Positions 7,976-16,539 of a stretch of DNA of 64,000 nucleotides are shown piece after piece. Position 1 is the first letter of the stretch. Each line of letters opens with the position of its first letter. This DNA comes from Saccharothrix syringae (lineage in GTDB: Bacteria; Actinomycetota; Actinomycetes; Mycobacteriales; Pseudonocardiaceae): assembly GCF_009498035.1 (NCBI RefSeq), contig NZ_CP034550.1:10664001-10728000 (forward strand), read 5' to 3'. A program made the position numbers and the translations under genes. Under the pieces are notes generated by a model. It did not search any database, was not told where the DNA came from, and worked only from the letters and a program-made list of their open reading frames with translations.

Positions 7976-8010
7976 GGTGCTCGCCCCCCTCGGGTGCGTT
8001 GGTCGTCACG

Positions 8011-8400
8011 TCAGTCGTTGTTGACGCGTCCCCAGGACGCGGTGTTGTCGCCCTCGGCCCGGCGGTAGTCCGCCTCGATCGCGGTCAGCTGGTCCACCAC
8101 GCCCTGGAGCTGCTCGCGGTACGCCTCGATGGCGGTCAGCGCCGCCGCGTCGCCGGCCTCGAAGGTGTCCTGGTTGAACTTCTCCGCGGTCTCCTGGCTC
8201 ACCGGGTCGCCCGCCCAGCGGCGCGCCCGCAGCGCGGCCTTGGCGTCGGCCAGCTGGTTGTCGAGTCGGTCGAGCGCGGCGGTGAAGACCTTCCGGGCCT
8301 CGGGGATCGCCGAGGGCTCGACGTGGAGCCGCTGCTGGGTCCCGCTGTAGTCGGGCCTCGTCTGCGTGGAGCCCCCACCACCACCGTCCGCAAGGAACAC
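8011..8400 (-). CDS. PE-like helical protein, 129 aa
   Basis: Helical protein without signal peptide or recognised Pfam signature. It has a flexible Gly-rich start (MFLADGGGGGSTQTRPDYSG), then heptad-like helices (ALDRLDNQLADAKAALR; AYREQLQGVVDQLTAIEADYR). It aligns by eye with the 151-residue protein at 44089 in the second ESX cluster, which shares V.P at the start of the helices and the closing Y..QL.GVVDQL block. Its position directly upstream of the PPE-like gene on the same strand suggests it is the PE-type dimer partner. The partner role is an inference from context. Confidence 0.65.
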   Translation of the reverse strand: MFLADGGGGGSTQTRPDYSGTQQRLHVEPSAIPEARKVFTAALDRLDNQLADAKAALRARRWAGDPVSQETAEKFNQDTFEAGDAAALTAIEAYREQLQGVVDQLTAIEADYRRAEGDNTASWGRVNND

Positions 8401-8506
8401 GACACACCCTCCTCAGTGCTGCACACACCCCACCGTGTGCATTCGGGATGACAATAGCTCTGATGCGTCACCCGGGTGAGCGGTTCCGCCACCGGATCGA
8501 GTAGTT

Positions 8507-9085
8507 CTACTTGTTCACGAGGGTGTCGACCACGGCGCCGGCGACCTGGGTGGCGATCCGGCACAGCTCGTCCTGCGGCACGCCTTCGAGGCTGGTGATC
8601 TGCACGTCGGCCATCTGCCCGTCGGAGACGTCCACGCCGAGGAAGCAGGTCTCCTGGTCGTCGGAGGCCCGGCCGAGCACCGCCGGGAAGCCGCCGACCT
8701 GGAGCTGCTGCGCCTCCACGTCGAAGCTGCCGTCGGTGTACCACTCGACGCCGGTGGTGGTCACGGTCGTCACGCGGACGCTGTTGCGCCGGTCCTCGCG
8801 GTTGAAGTCGCACGTCGGGGACCGGTAGACGGTGGACGTGCCCGGGGCGGGCGGCCGGTCGAGGCCGAACTGGGCGCGCTGCGCGTCGGTCAGCAGCGAG
8901 CACGGGTCGACGCCCTCGACGTCGATCGTCTTCGGCCGGTCGACGGGCGACTTCGTGGCGGAGCCGGAGGCGCTGGTGGTGGAGGCGGTGGCGGGGCCCG
9001 CGGAGCCGGTGGCGGACCCTCCCGTGGTCTCGGAGCAGCCCGCGAGCAGGACCAGGGCGGCGAGGAGCGGCACGGCACGACGCAT
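8507..9085 (-). CDS. DUF3558 lipoprotein, 192 aa
   Basis: Secreted lipoprotein of the actinobacterial DUF3558 family. The signal peptide MRRAVPLLAALVLLAGC ends in lipobox LAGC (Cys17). A Ser/Thr/Gly linker follows to about residue 50, and the DUF3558 domain opens with DPCSLLTDAQRAQFGL and includes SPTCDFNRED and a third cysteine in ETCFLGVDV. The function is unknown; these lipoproteins often accompany ESX genes, and a second copy sits in the other ESX cluster at 43497. A TACGTT box lies six bases before the ATG. Confidence 0.85.
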   Translation of the reverse strand: MRRAVPLLAALVLLAGCSETTGGSATGSAGPATASTTSASGSATKSPVDRPKTIDVEGVDPCSLLTDAQRAQFGLDRPPAPGTSTVYRSPTCDFNREDRRNSVRVTTVTTTGVEWYTDGSFDVEAQQLQVGGFPAVLGRASDDQETCFLGVDVSDGQMADVQITSLEGVPQDELCRIATQVAGAVVDTLVNK

Positions 9086-9091
9086 GACCTC

Positions 9092-9097
9092 AACGTA
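9092..9097 (-). promoter_or_regulatory. -10 box TACGTT of the DUF3558 gene, leaderless type
   Basis: TACGTT (minus strand) ends six bases before the ATG at 9085. GAGGTC in between is a poor ribosome binding site. Confidence 0.4.
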
Positions 9098-9143
9098 TCG
9101 GACGTTCGCCCGAACGGTGGCCCGAACGGGCGGGAGCGGGTCC

Positions 9144-11057
9144 TCAGCAGCGCTGCGCGTAGCGGCAGGCGACCACGGCGGGCCGCTCCACCGGCGCGCC
9201 CGCGTCGATCGACCACGCCAGCCGCACGTACTGGGCGTGCGTCCAGGCCAGCGGGGTCGCCGAGGTGGTGCCGCGGCCCTGCCAGACCTGCTCGGGCAGC
9301 ATCCGCCCGGCGTTGGCGGTGGAGGCGACGTCGGCCAGGCGGCGGCGCGCGGCGGCCGGGTCGCCCGCCAGCAGCTCGTACTCGCCGCGCTCGCCGGCGA
9401 AGATCGGCCACAGCCTGCCGTAGGTGCGGCCGTGGCCGATGTTCCACGGGCCGCCGTCGGCGCGCTCGCCGTAGCCGTCGCCGTTGTAGCGGTGCCAGAA
9501 CGGGCCGCGCTTGAGCTGGTCGTCGACCACCCGCACGGTGTTGCGCACGACCGGGTCGTCGTGGCGCCTGACGCCCAGGCGCACCAGTTCGAGGAAGCTC
9601 GGGTCCACGGCGGCGCGCTGGTCGATCGCGGTCGGGTAATTGTCGCCGGGGTTGTACGCGGTGCCGGCGTCCGGCCTGCCGTCCTTGGTCAGCCGCAGGT
9701 AGTAGGGCCGGTCGGAGAACGGGCCGGTGCGGGTGACCGTCCACTCCTCGACCCGGCGCTCCCAGCCGTCGGCGATGCCCAGGTAGCGGGCGGCGCGCGG
9801 GTCGCCGGCGCGCTGGAGCAGGTCGGCCAGGCACACCAGGCCGGCGATCTCGGCGGCGATGGTGCCCGGCGAGTACCCGCTCTGGTTCTCCCACCGCTCC
9901 TGCTGCGTGAACGGCGCGTCCGGCTGGGACACCATGAACTCGGCGGCGCGCGCCAGCCCGTCCAGGGTGGCCCGGTCGGTGCGGCCGAGCAGCCACGCCA
10001 GCAGCATCGGCGCGGCCTGCTCGTCCTGCTGGACGTTGGTCCAGTACGGCTCGCCGGTCACGCGCGTGTTCTGCGGCAGGTGCCCGTCGGGCTGCTGCTG
10101 GACACGGAGCATGAAGTCGAGCGCGCGGTGCGCGGCAGCGGTGTCGCCGGCCGCGATCATGGCGCTCGCCACGTGGTACTGGTCGCGCGGCCAGACCAGG
10201 GCGTAGGAGCCGAACTCGGGCGCGATCCCGCGGTCGAAGCCGAACGCCCACGGGAAGCCCGGCGAGGCGACGAACGCGCCGGGGTTGCGCTTGTCCTCGG
10301 TGGCGGCCAGGACCATCAGGGACGTCTCGTAGAGGGCGCGGTCGGCGCTGCGGGGCCGTTCGAGCCCCCTGAGGTAGTCGTCCCAGCCGCGGTCGTAGCG
10401 GTGGGCGTGCCGCTGGAAGCCCTCGGCCAGCGAGGTGCGCGCCGTGGTCAGGGCCTCCCCGGGCGTCGCGCCGAACCCCATGGCCAGGGTGGTGCGGCCG
10501 CGGTCCAGGCGCAGCGCGCCGGTCTGGACCACGTTGCCGGTGGTGGCCCCGACGGGCTCGATGCCGCCCGTGGCGACCAGGGCGCTCGCCGAGCGCGAGT
10601 CGCGGGCGACGAGCGCGTCGGGCTGGTCGACGGCGGTGTCGTCGTCGCCGTCGCGGGACAGGTTCGGGTCGAACACCACGCGCACGTCCGCCGGCCGGTC
10701 GGCGTCCAGGCGCAGGTCGGCCAGCACGGTCGCGCGGGACGGGTCGGTGGTGTAGGTGATCTCGGCCCGCCAGCCGGGGCCGCGGAACACCTGCCGGTAG
10801 CGCAGCCTGCCGACCGGTTCGGTGTGGGCGTGGTCGGCGGTCCGGCCGTCGACCACCAGCCGCAGGTCCCGGGTCGCCGGGGTGCTCAGGTCCGGGTAGA
10901 AGACCTCGTTCAGGCCGGTGCGGCCGAGGGTGAACCAGACCGGGCTGCTGCGCTGGTGGGCCGTGCCGAAGCCCTGCTTGTCCGCGGGCATGTAGGTGGC
11001 CGGTGGGCCGGGGACGGTCAACGCGCTCGCCAGCAGCACCGCGACTAACGGGGTCAT
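9144..11057 (-). CDS. Secreted GH15 glucoamylase/glucodextranase-like hydrolase, 637 aa
   Basis: Exported alpha-glucan hydrolase of family GH15. After a short signal peptide (MTPLVAVLLASALTVPGPP) comes the N-terminal beta-sandwich domain typical of glucodextranase (DKQGFGTAHQ, SSPVWFTLGRTGLNEVFYPD). The (alpha/alpha)6-barrel follows from about residue 250, with WPRDQYHVASAM, NVQQDEQAAPMLLAW (acidic catalytic motif) and the closing GHGRTYGRLWPIFAGERGEYELL. The length fits a two-domain bacterial GH15 enzyme without C-terminal add-ons. It probably releases glucose from glucans outside the cell. The divergent neighbour is a glucose dehydrogenase, suggesting a functional link in extracellular glucose use. 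Confidence 0.88.
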   Translation of the reverse strand: MTPLVAVLLASALTVPGPPATYMPADKQGFGTAHQRSSPVWFTLGRTGLNEVFYPDLSTPATRDLRLVVDGRTADHAHTEPVGRLRYRQVFRGPGWRAEITYTTDPSRATVLADLRLDADRPADVRVVFDPNLSRDGDDDTAVDQPDALVARDSRSASALVATGGIEPVGATTGNVVQTGALRLDRGRTTLAMGFGATPGEALTTARTSLAEGFQRHAHRYDRGWDDYLRGLERPRSADRALYETSLMVLAATEDKRNPGAFVASPGFPWAFGFDRGIAPEFGSYALVWPRDQYHVASAMIAAGDTAAAHRALDFMLRVQQQPDGHLPQNTRVTGEPYWTNVQQDEQAAPMLLAWLLGRTDRATLDGLARAAEFMVSQPDAPFTQQERWENQSGYSPGTIAAEIAGLVCLADLLQRAGDPRAARYLGIADGWERRVEEWTVTRTGPFSDRPYYLRLTKDGRPDAGTAYNPGDNYPTAIDQRAAVDPSFLELVRLGVRRHDDPVVRNTVRVVDDQLKRGPFWHRYNGDGYGERADGGPWNIGHGRTYGRLWPIFAGERGEYELLAGDPAAARRRLADVASTANAGRMLPEQVWQGRGTTSATPLAWTHAQYVRLAWSIDAGAPVERPAVVACRYAQRC

Positions 11058-11165
11058 GCCCTGGTGGGTGCGCCGCCGGGCGGGTGGTCAAACACGCGCG
11101 CTGCGGAGTCCAAAGTGGAGTTTTCGGCCCGGGTCGGGGAAGCTCGTGGCGTGGGTGGCGAACGG

Positions 11166-12188
11166 GTGAGGGCAGCCGAGGTCGTGCCGGGACGGCCCGA
11201 CGCGAGCCGGGTGGTCGACCGCGAGGTCGCGGAGCGGCCGGGTGAGCTGCTGGTCGAGGGGCTGCTGGCGGGCGTGTGCGGCACGGACGTGGAGATCGTC
11301 CGCGACGGGTTCGGCACGGTGCCGCCGGGCCGCGACGCCATCGTGCCGTTCCACGAGTCCCTGGGGCGGGTGCTGAGCAGCCCGACGCCGGACTTCGCGC
11401 CGGGCGACCTGGTCGCGGGCGTGGTGCGCCGGCCGGACCCCGAGCCGTGCCCGGCGTGCGCGGTCGGCGCGTGGGACTTCTGCCGCAACGGCCGGTACAC
11501 CGAGCGCGGCATCAAGGAGCTCGACGGGTACGGCCTGCAGCGCTGGACCGTGCCGCCCCGCTACGCCATCAGGCTGGACCCGGCGCTGGGCGACGCGGGC
11601 GTGCTCACCGAGCCGGCGTCCGTGGTGGCCAAGGCGTGGACCCGGGCGGCGGCCGAGGCCGGGCGCTCGCACGTGCCGGTGCGCACCGCCCTGGTCACCG
11701 GCGCCGGGCCGATCGGCCTGCTCGCGGCGCTGCTGGGCGTGCAGCGCGGCCTGTCCGTGCACGTGGTGGACCGGGTCGCCGACGGGCCCAAGCCGGACCT
11801 GGTGACGGCCCTGGGCGCGCGGTACCACACCGACCTCGACCGGGTGCCCGGCGACGTCGACGTGGCGATCGAGTGCACCGGCCACCCGCCGCTGGTCTGG
11901 GACTGCGTCCGCCGGGCGTCGGTGACCGTGCTCGCGGGCCTGTCGGGCGAGCACGACCCGGTGCCGCTGGACCCGTCGGTGTTCGACGGGATCGTCATGG
12001 GCAACAGGGTCGTCGTCGGCACGGTCAACGCGGGCCTGCCCGACTACCTGGAGGCGGCCGAGGCGCTGTCGCGGGCGAGCCGGCCGTGGCTGGACGGGCT
12101 GATCACGCGGCGCGTGCCGCTGGACCGGTTCGCCGAGGCGCTGGACCGGGAGCCCGACGACGTCAAGGTCGTCGTCGACCTGACCTGA
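11166..12188 (+). CDS. Glucose 1-dehydrogenase-like zinc-dependent alcohol dehydrogenase
   Basis: Medium-chain dehydrogenase of the zinc glucose dehydrogenase type, oxidising glucose (or another aldose) with NAD(P)+. The zinc site shows as GVCGTDVEIV and VPFHES; structural cysteines as EPCPACAVGAWDFC; the Rossmann loop as TGAGPIGLL; and ECTGHPPLVWD follows. I take GTG at 11166 (reading MRAAEVVPGRP) because homologues start there. A GTG at 11151 with GGGGAAG upstream is the alternative, and the frame stays open to 11064. It is divergent from the secreted GH15 gene, so the products may act on the same sugar pool. Confidence 0.82.
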   Translation: MRAAEVVPGRPDASRVVDREVAERPGELLVEGLLAGVCGTDVEIVRDGFGTVPPGRDAIVPFHESLGRVLSSPTPDFAPGDLVAGVVRRPDPEPCPACAVGAWDFCRNGRYTERGIKELDGYGLQRWTVPPRYAIRLDPALGDAGVLTEPASVVAKAWTRAAAEAGRSHVPVRTALVTGAGPIGLLAALLGVQRGLSVHVVDRVADGPKPDLVTALGARYHTDLDRVPGDVDVAIECTGHPPLVWDCVRRASVTVLAGLSGEHDPVPLDPSVFDGIVMGNRVVVGTVNAGLPDYLEAAEALSRASRPWLDGLITRRVPLDRFAEALDREPDDVKVVVDLT

Positions 12189-12195
12189 GCGGGGT

Positions 12196-14358
12196 TCAGG
12201 GCCGGCGCAGCAGCTCGTCGATCTCCTCCGGCCGCATGGGCTTGGCGAAGAACCAGCCCTGGCCGGTGTCGCAGCCGATGCGGTGCAGGCGCTTGGCCTG
12301 CGCCGGCGTCTCCACGCCCTCCGCGGTCACGCCGAGCCGCAGCGCGTGCGCGAGCTGGACCAGGGTGGAGACGATCTGCGCGTCCACCGCGTCCTCCTCG
12401 TCGGCGGCCCGCAGCCCCTCCATGAACGAACCCGCGATCTTCAGCTCGTGCACGGGCAGGTGCTTGAGGTAGGCCAGGTTCGAGTAGCCCGTGCCGAAGT
12501 CGTCGATCGCGATCCGCACGCCCATCTCCGACAGCGCCCGCAACGCCTCCAGCGGCTCGTCGGCGGTGCCCATGATGGCGCTCTCGGTCAGCTCCAGCTG
12601 CAGGTGGTGCGGCGGCAGCCCGCTCTCGTCCAGGATCCGCTTCACGTCCCGCACCAGCTCCGGGTCCCGCGACTGCCGCACCGCCAGGTTCACCGACACG
12701 AACGGCGCGTTGTCGCCGAACTCGCCGAACCAGCGCCGGCCCTGCTCGCACGCCTTGCGCAGCACCCAGCGGCCCAGCGGGACGATCAGGCCCGTCTCCT
12801 CGGCCAGCTCGATGAACCGGTCCGGCGCCAGCCGCCCGAACTCCGGGTGCTGCCAGCGGACCAGGGCCTCCACGCCCACCACGGTGCTGTCCTCCAGCCG
12901 CACCAGCGGCTGGTAGTCCACGTAGAACTCGTCGCGCTCCAGCGCCGCGGGCATGGTCGCGGACAGGGTGAACCGGGCGACCTCCTTGGCGTTGCGCTCC
13001 GGGTCGTAGAGCGCCCAGCGCGACTTGCCGTCCGCCTTGGCCCAGTACAGCGTGATGTCCGCGTCCCGCATCAGGTCGGCCGCGGTGGTGCCGGACAGGG
13101 CGCGCTCGACGATGCCGATCGACGCCGACACGGTCAGCTCGTGCCCGCCGATGCGGATCGGGGACTCCAGCTCCCGCAGCACCCGGTCGGCCACCGCGAC
13201 GATGTCCCGGGTGTCGCGCGAGCCCTCGACCAGGATCACGAACTCGTCGCCGCCCATGCGGGCCACCAGCTTGCCCTCGCCGGACACCGACAGGTCCAGC
13301 CGGCGCCCGACCTCGACCAGCAGCTGGTCGCCGATGTCGTGGCCGAGGCTGTCGTTGATCACCTTGAACCCGTCCAGGTCCAGGTAGCACAGGCCGGCGC
13401 GGCGGCTGTTGCGGTTGTTGAACACCCGGCCCAGCCGCTCCAGGAACAGCGCCCGGTTGGGCAGGCCGGTCAGCGGGTCGTGCAGCGCCTGGTAGCGCAG
13501 CCGGTTCTGCAGCAGGTGCCGGTCGGTGACGTCCTCGATCATCGCCACCTGGTACTGCGGCTCGCCGTGGTCGTCGCGCACCAGCGACAGGGTCAGGTGC
13601 GTCCACACCTGCTCGCCGTCGGCCCGGCGGAACCGCTTCTCCGCCCGGTAGTGGTCGCACTCGCCCGCGACGAGCTGGTCGTAGAGCCGCCAGACGCCGC
13701 CGCCGTCCTCCGGGTGCATCAGGTCGCGGATGTTGTACTGCCGCATCTCGTCGACGCTGAACCCCAGCATGTCCTGCAACGCCTGGTTCACGTCCAGGAT
13801 GCGGCCCTCGATGTCGGCGATACCGATGCCGATCGCGGCCTCGGTGAACATCGCGCGGAACCGCGCCTCGGACGCGCGCAGCGCGGCCTCGGCCTGGTCG
13901 CGGGCGTCCAGCACGGCCGCGCGGATCGCCTCCTGCTCGGCCAGCGTCCGCTCCCGCAGCGCGCGGGCGTAGCCGGCGGCCAGCGCGCCCTGCAGCGCCG
14001 CCAGGCGCGAGCGCATCAGCTCGTCGGCCGGGATGCCCAGCTCGGTGAGCAGGTCGTCGCCGAGCAGCTGCACGGTCCGGCCGAGCGTGTCGGTGCCGGT
14101 GAAGTGCGCCTCCACCAGGCGCGCGCCGATCTCGTAGCCCGGCGCGGTGCGGAACGGGCCGGCGTGCAGCGCGTGCACCAGCACCTCGGTGAGCGCCTGC
14201 AGGTGCTCGGCCACCTCGGCCCGCGTCATGGGGACGTAGCTGCTGCCGATGACCGCGGTGGCCCAGGTCCGCGCGAAGGACTCCGCCCCGGCCTGTACGG
14301 CGGGGTCGAGGTTCGATCGGCCCGGTGCTGCCACCCGATGGTCAACCTGTTCCGTCAT
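12196..14358 (-). CDS. PAS-GGDEF-EAL cyclic-di-GMP protein, 720 aa
   Basis: Composite cyclic-di-GMP signalling protein. The helical N-terminal region (1-~190) is of the type found in Streptomyces multidomain GGDEF/EAL proteins, followed by a PAS/PAC domain (FRAMFTEAAIGIGIADIEGR to EPQYQVAMIEDVTDR). The GGDEF domain has an intact MGGDEFVIL. The EAL domain has VEALVRW, VNLAVRQ, ELTES, DDFGTGYS, AEGVET and GQGWFF. The usual KID triplet reads KIA (LKIAGSF), so one acidic residue near the active site is missing. No transmembrane segment is seen, so it is probably cytosolic. The ATG at 14358 is the natural start of the domain architecture. The diguanylate cyclase looks competent; phosphodiesterase activity is uncertain. 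Confidence 0.9.
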   Translation of the reverse strand: MTEQVDHRVAAPGRSNLDPAVQAGAESFARTWATAVIGSSYVPMTRAEVAEHLQALTEVLVHALHAGPFRTAPGYEIGARLVEAHFTGTDTLGRTVQLLGDDLLTELGIPADELMRSRLAALQGALAAGYARALRERTLAEQEAIRAAVLDARDQAEAALRASEARFRAMFTEAAIGIGIADIEGRILDVNQALQDMLGFSVDEMRQYNIRDLMHPEDGGGVWRLYDQLVAGECDHYRAEKRFRRADGEQVWTHLTLSLVRDDHGEPQYQVAMIEDVTDRHLLQNRLRYQALHDPLTGLPNRALFLERLGRVFNNRNSRRAGLCYLDLDGFKVINDSLGHDIGDQLLVEVGRRLDLSVSGEGKLVARMGGDEFVILVEGSRDTRDIVAVADRVLRELESPIRIGGHELTVSASIGIVERALSGTTAADLMRDADITLYWAKADGKSRWALYDPERNAKEVARFTLSATMPAALERDEFYVDYQPLVRLEDSTVVGVEALVRWQHPEFGRLAPDRFIELAEETGLIVPLGRWVLRKACEQGRRWFGEFGDNAPFVSVNLAVRQSRDPELVRDVKRILDESGLPPHHLQLELTESAIMGTADEPLEALRALSEMGVRIAIDDFGTGYSNLAYLKHLPVHELKIAGSFMEGLRAADEEDAVDAQIVSTLVQLAHALRLGVTAEGVETPAQAKRLHRIGCDTGQGWFFAKPMRPEEIDELLRRP

Positions 14359-14465
14359 GTCCGCCGGCCTACCGCCACACCTCGAAGGATACGGGCGCGC
14401 CCCGCGCCCGGTCGACAGATCGGCCGACCGGGGTGCACCGCACGGGTCACGCGCCCCTCGCCCAT

Positions 14466-15286
14466 CTACGGCTTCCGCCCCACCGCGCCGAACCCGAGGA
14501 ACGTGGTGGCGTTCTCGTCCACGTCGTCCGGCGACTCCGGCCGCCACAGCGGCAGCCGCTCCACCCCCGGCTCGACCAGCTCGAACCCCTTCAGCAGGGC
14601 TTCCACGTCCTGCTTGCGGCGCCACACCATCGTGCTGACGCCCCGGTCGTACACGCCCTTGGCGTCGTCCCAGGCCGGGTCCCACTCGCCTTCCTCGTAG
14701 CCGGCGTGCGAGACGGCCAGGTGGCTGCCCGGCGGGAGGGCGTCCCGGTAGTCGGCCACCATGCCGTGCGGGTCCTCGGAGTCCGGGAAGAAGTGCAGCA
14801 GCGCGACCATCAGCACGCCGATCGGCCGGTCGAAGTCGAGCAGCCGGCGCGCCTCGGGCGAGCCCAGCACCGAGGCCGGGTCGCGCACGTCGGCCTGCAG
14901 CACGCCGACCAGCTCGTTCCCGGTCAGGATGGCCCGGCTGTGCGCGACCGCGACGGCGTCGATGTCCACGTACACCACGCGCGCGGAGGGGTCGTGGCCT
15001 GGGCGATCTCGTGCACGTTGCCCACGGTCGGGATGCCCGAGCCCAGGTCGAGGAACTGGCGGATGCCCCGGTCCAGCAGGTAGCGCACGGCGCGGCGCAG
15101 GAACGCCCGGTGGTTGAGCACGATGCCCTTGACCATCGGGACGTCGTTGAGGACCTTGTCCGCGACCGCGCGGTCGACGGCGAAGTTGTGCGCACCGCCC
15201 AGCCAGTAGTCGTAGACGCGCGCGATGCTCGGGCGGCTCAGGTCGATGTCGCCCGGCGCCCAGTTCGGCCGCTCCACGATGTCCAC
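14466..15286 (-). pseudogene. DUF574 SAM-dependent methyltransferase, frameshifted
   Basis: Methyltransf_19/DUF574 family, common in Streptomyces-like genomes; substrate unknown. The first part (GTG at 15286, GAGGAG upstream) reads through RPSIARVYDYWLGGAHNFAVDR and the SAM-binding LDLGSGIPT up to VHEIAQ, then goes out of frame. The second part continues in another frame as DPSARVVYVDIDAVAVAHSR through to the stop at 14466. The break falls at about 14996-15003 in a G/C run; adding one base would restore a normal-length protein of about 273 residues. Either the gene is inactive or the assembly has a one-base error. Apart from the break, both halves are well conserved. Confidence 0.8.
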
Positions 15287-15432
15287 GCACTCTCCTCGCC
15301 AGGTACCCGGTGTCACACCGTCGCGGTGACCCACACATCATGGGCCAATCCGGTGAGTTAGCACACCGTCATCTTGTGCCGAACTTCCGAACGGGTCCCG
15401 CGATCCCGATCACCGGGAAGAATGACGCACTT

Positions 15433-16539
15433 GTGGGTTACCTGTGGATCGCGGGCGCGGTCGTCGTGGTGGTGGCCGCCTTGCTGCTGCTGTGGCAGCA
15501 CCGGCGGCGCAAGAGCCTGCTCGGGCCGACGCTGATCGGGTCGATCGGGGCGTTCCTGCTGGTCGCCGGCTGGTTGTTCGCGGTGGACCCCGGTGCGCCC
15601 GAGCACGAGGCGATCAAGACCGGCGGCCTGGCCGGCGGGTCGGTCGTGGCCCTCTACGCGCTGTGGCTCAACGACCGCCGCCGGCAGGTCGACGACGCGC
15701 GGCACGTGCTGGAGGGCGCGCGGCAGGACCTGGAGACCGCGCGGGCCGAACACGACCGGTCGCGGGTCGCCGACGAGAGGTTCGCCCGATCGGTCGAACT
15801 GCTCGGGCACGACGCCGAGCAGGTGCGGGTGGGCGCGATGCACGCCCTGGCCGGCCTGGCGCGGTCCCGGGCCGAGTACACCCAGACCGTGCTCGACGTG
15901 CTGTGCGCCTACCTGCGGCGGCCGTTCCGGGTGGACGACGGCACCACGGCGGGGGCACGGGGGCCCGACGAGCGCGAGTTCGAGGTCCGGCTCACCGCCC
16001 AGCGGCTGATCGCCGACCTGCTGCCCCGCGACGACGCGCCCGGCGCGCCGCGCTACGACCTCGACCTGACCAGGGCCTACCTGGAGTACTTCGACATCTC
16101 CCACCGCCAGGTCAACGACCTCCTGCTGCGCGCCGCGCGCCTGCACCAGTCGAACTCGTTCCACCACACGACCGTGCACGGCGGCGCGTGGTTCACCGAC
16201 GCGCGCAGCCCCGGGCGCCTCTACCTGCACGACATGACCTTCCACGACAAGGGCTGGTTCAGCCGGTTCACCGCCCGCGGCCGCACCGACCTGTCCCGCA
16301 CCCGGTTCCTCGGGCCGAACAAGTTCGCCGAGGCCACCTTCACCGGGTTCACCACCTTCGAGGGAACCGAGTTCGCCCGACCGGTCGACTTCCGGCACGT
16401 CAGGTTCACCGGGGGTGTCGACCTGCGCCTGGCCGGGCCGCCCGACGCCCTGCTGACCGGCGCGCAGGTGTCGGTCGGGCACGGGAACCTGCTGCCCGAC
16501 GGCTGGGTCGTCGACCCGAGGGGCCTGGTGCGCAACTGA
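15433..16539 (+). CDS. Membrane-anchored pentapeptide-repeat-like protein, copy 1
   Basis: About 368 residues. Two N-terminal membrane helices (YLWIAGAVVVVVAALLLLW; GSIGAFLLVAGWLFAV) are followed by TGGLAGGSVVALYALWLNDRRRQ. Next come a coiled-coil-like helix, the DERFARSVELLGHDAEQVRVGAMHALAGLA block, and a C-terminal half of FTG/F.GT.F-type pentapeptide-like repeats (ATFTGFTTFEGTEFARPVDF). The topology suggests a membrane anchor with a cytosolic sensor or adaptor part. The GTG at 15433 puts the first helix at the start; the frame is open back to 15310. The stop overlaps the ATG of a paralogous gene by one base. The function is unknown. Confidence 0.7.
   Translation: MGYLWIAGAVVVVVAALLLLWQHRRRKSLLGPTLIGSIGAFLLVAGWLFAVDPGAPEHEAIKTGGLAGGSVVALYALWLNDRRRQVDDARHVLEGARQDLETARAEHDRSRVADERFARSVELLGHDAEQVRVGAMHALAGLARSRAEYTQTVLDVLCAYLRRPFRVDDGTTAGARGPDEREFEVRLTAQRLIADLLPRDDAPGAPRYDLDLTRAYLEYFDISHRQVNDLLLRAARLHQSNSFHHTTVHGGAWFTDARSPGRLYLHDMTFHDKGWFSRFTARGRTDLSRTRFLGPNKFAEATFTGFTTFEGTEFARPVDFRHVRFTGGVDLRLAGPPDALLTGAQVSVGHGNLLPDGWVVDPRGLVRN

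Noticed and set aside
8832..11048. Plus-strand 700-residue open frame over the GH15 gene
   Set aside because: No recognisable domain; the opposite strand encodes a complete signal-peptide-bearing GH15 enzyme.
12283..14700. Plus-strand 800-residue open frame over the PAS-GGDEF-EAL gene
   Set aside because: Composition rich in Arg, His, Gln and Val without motifs; it is a reverse-frame shadow of a strongly conserved protein.
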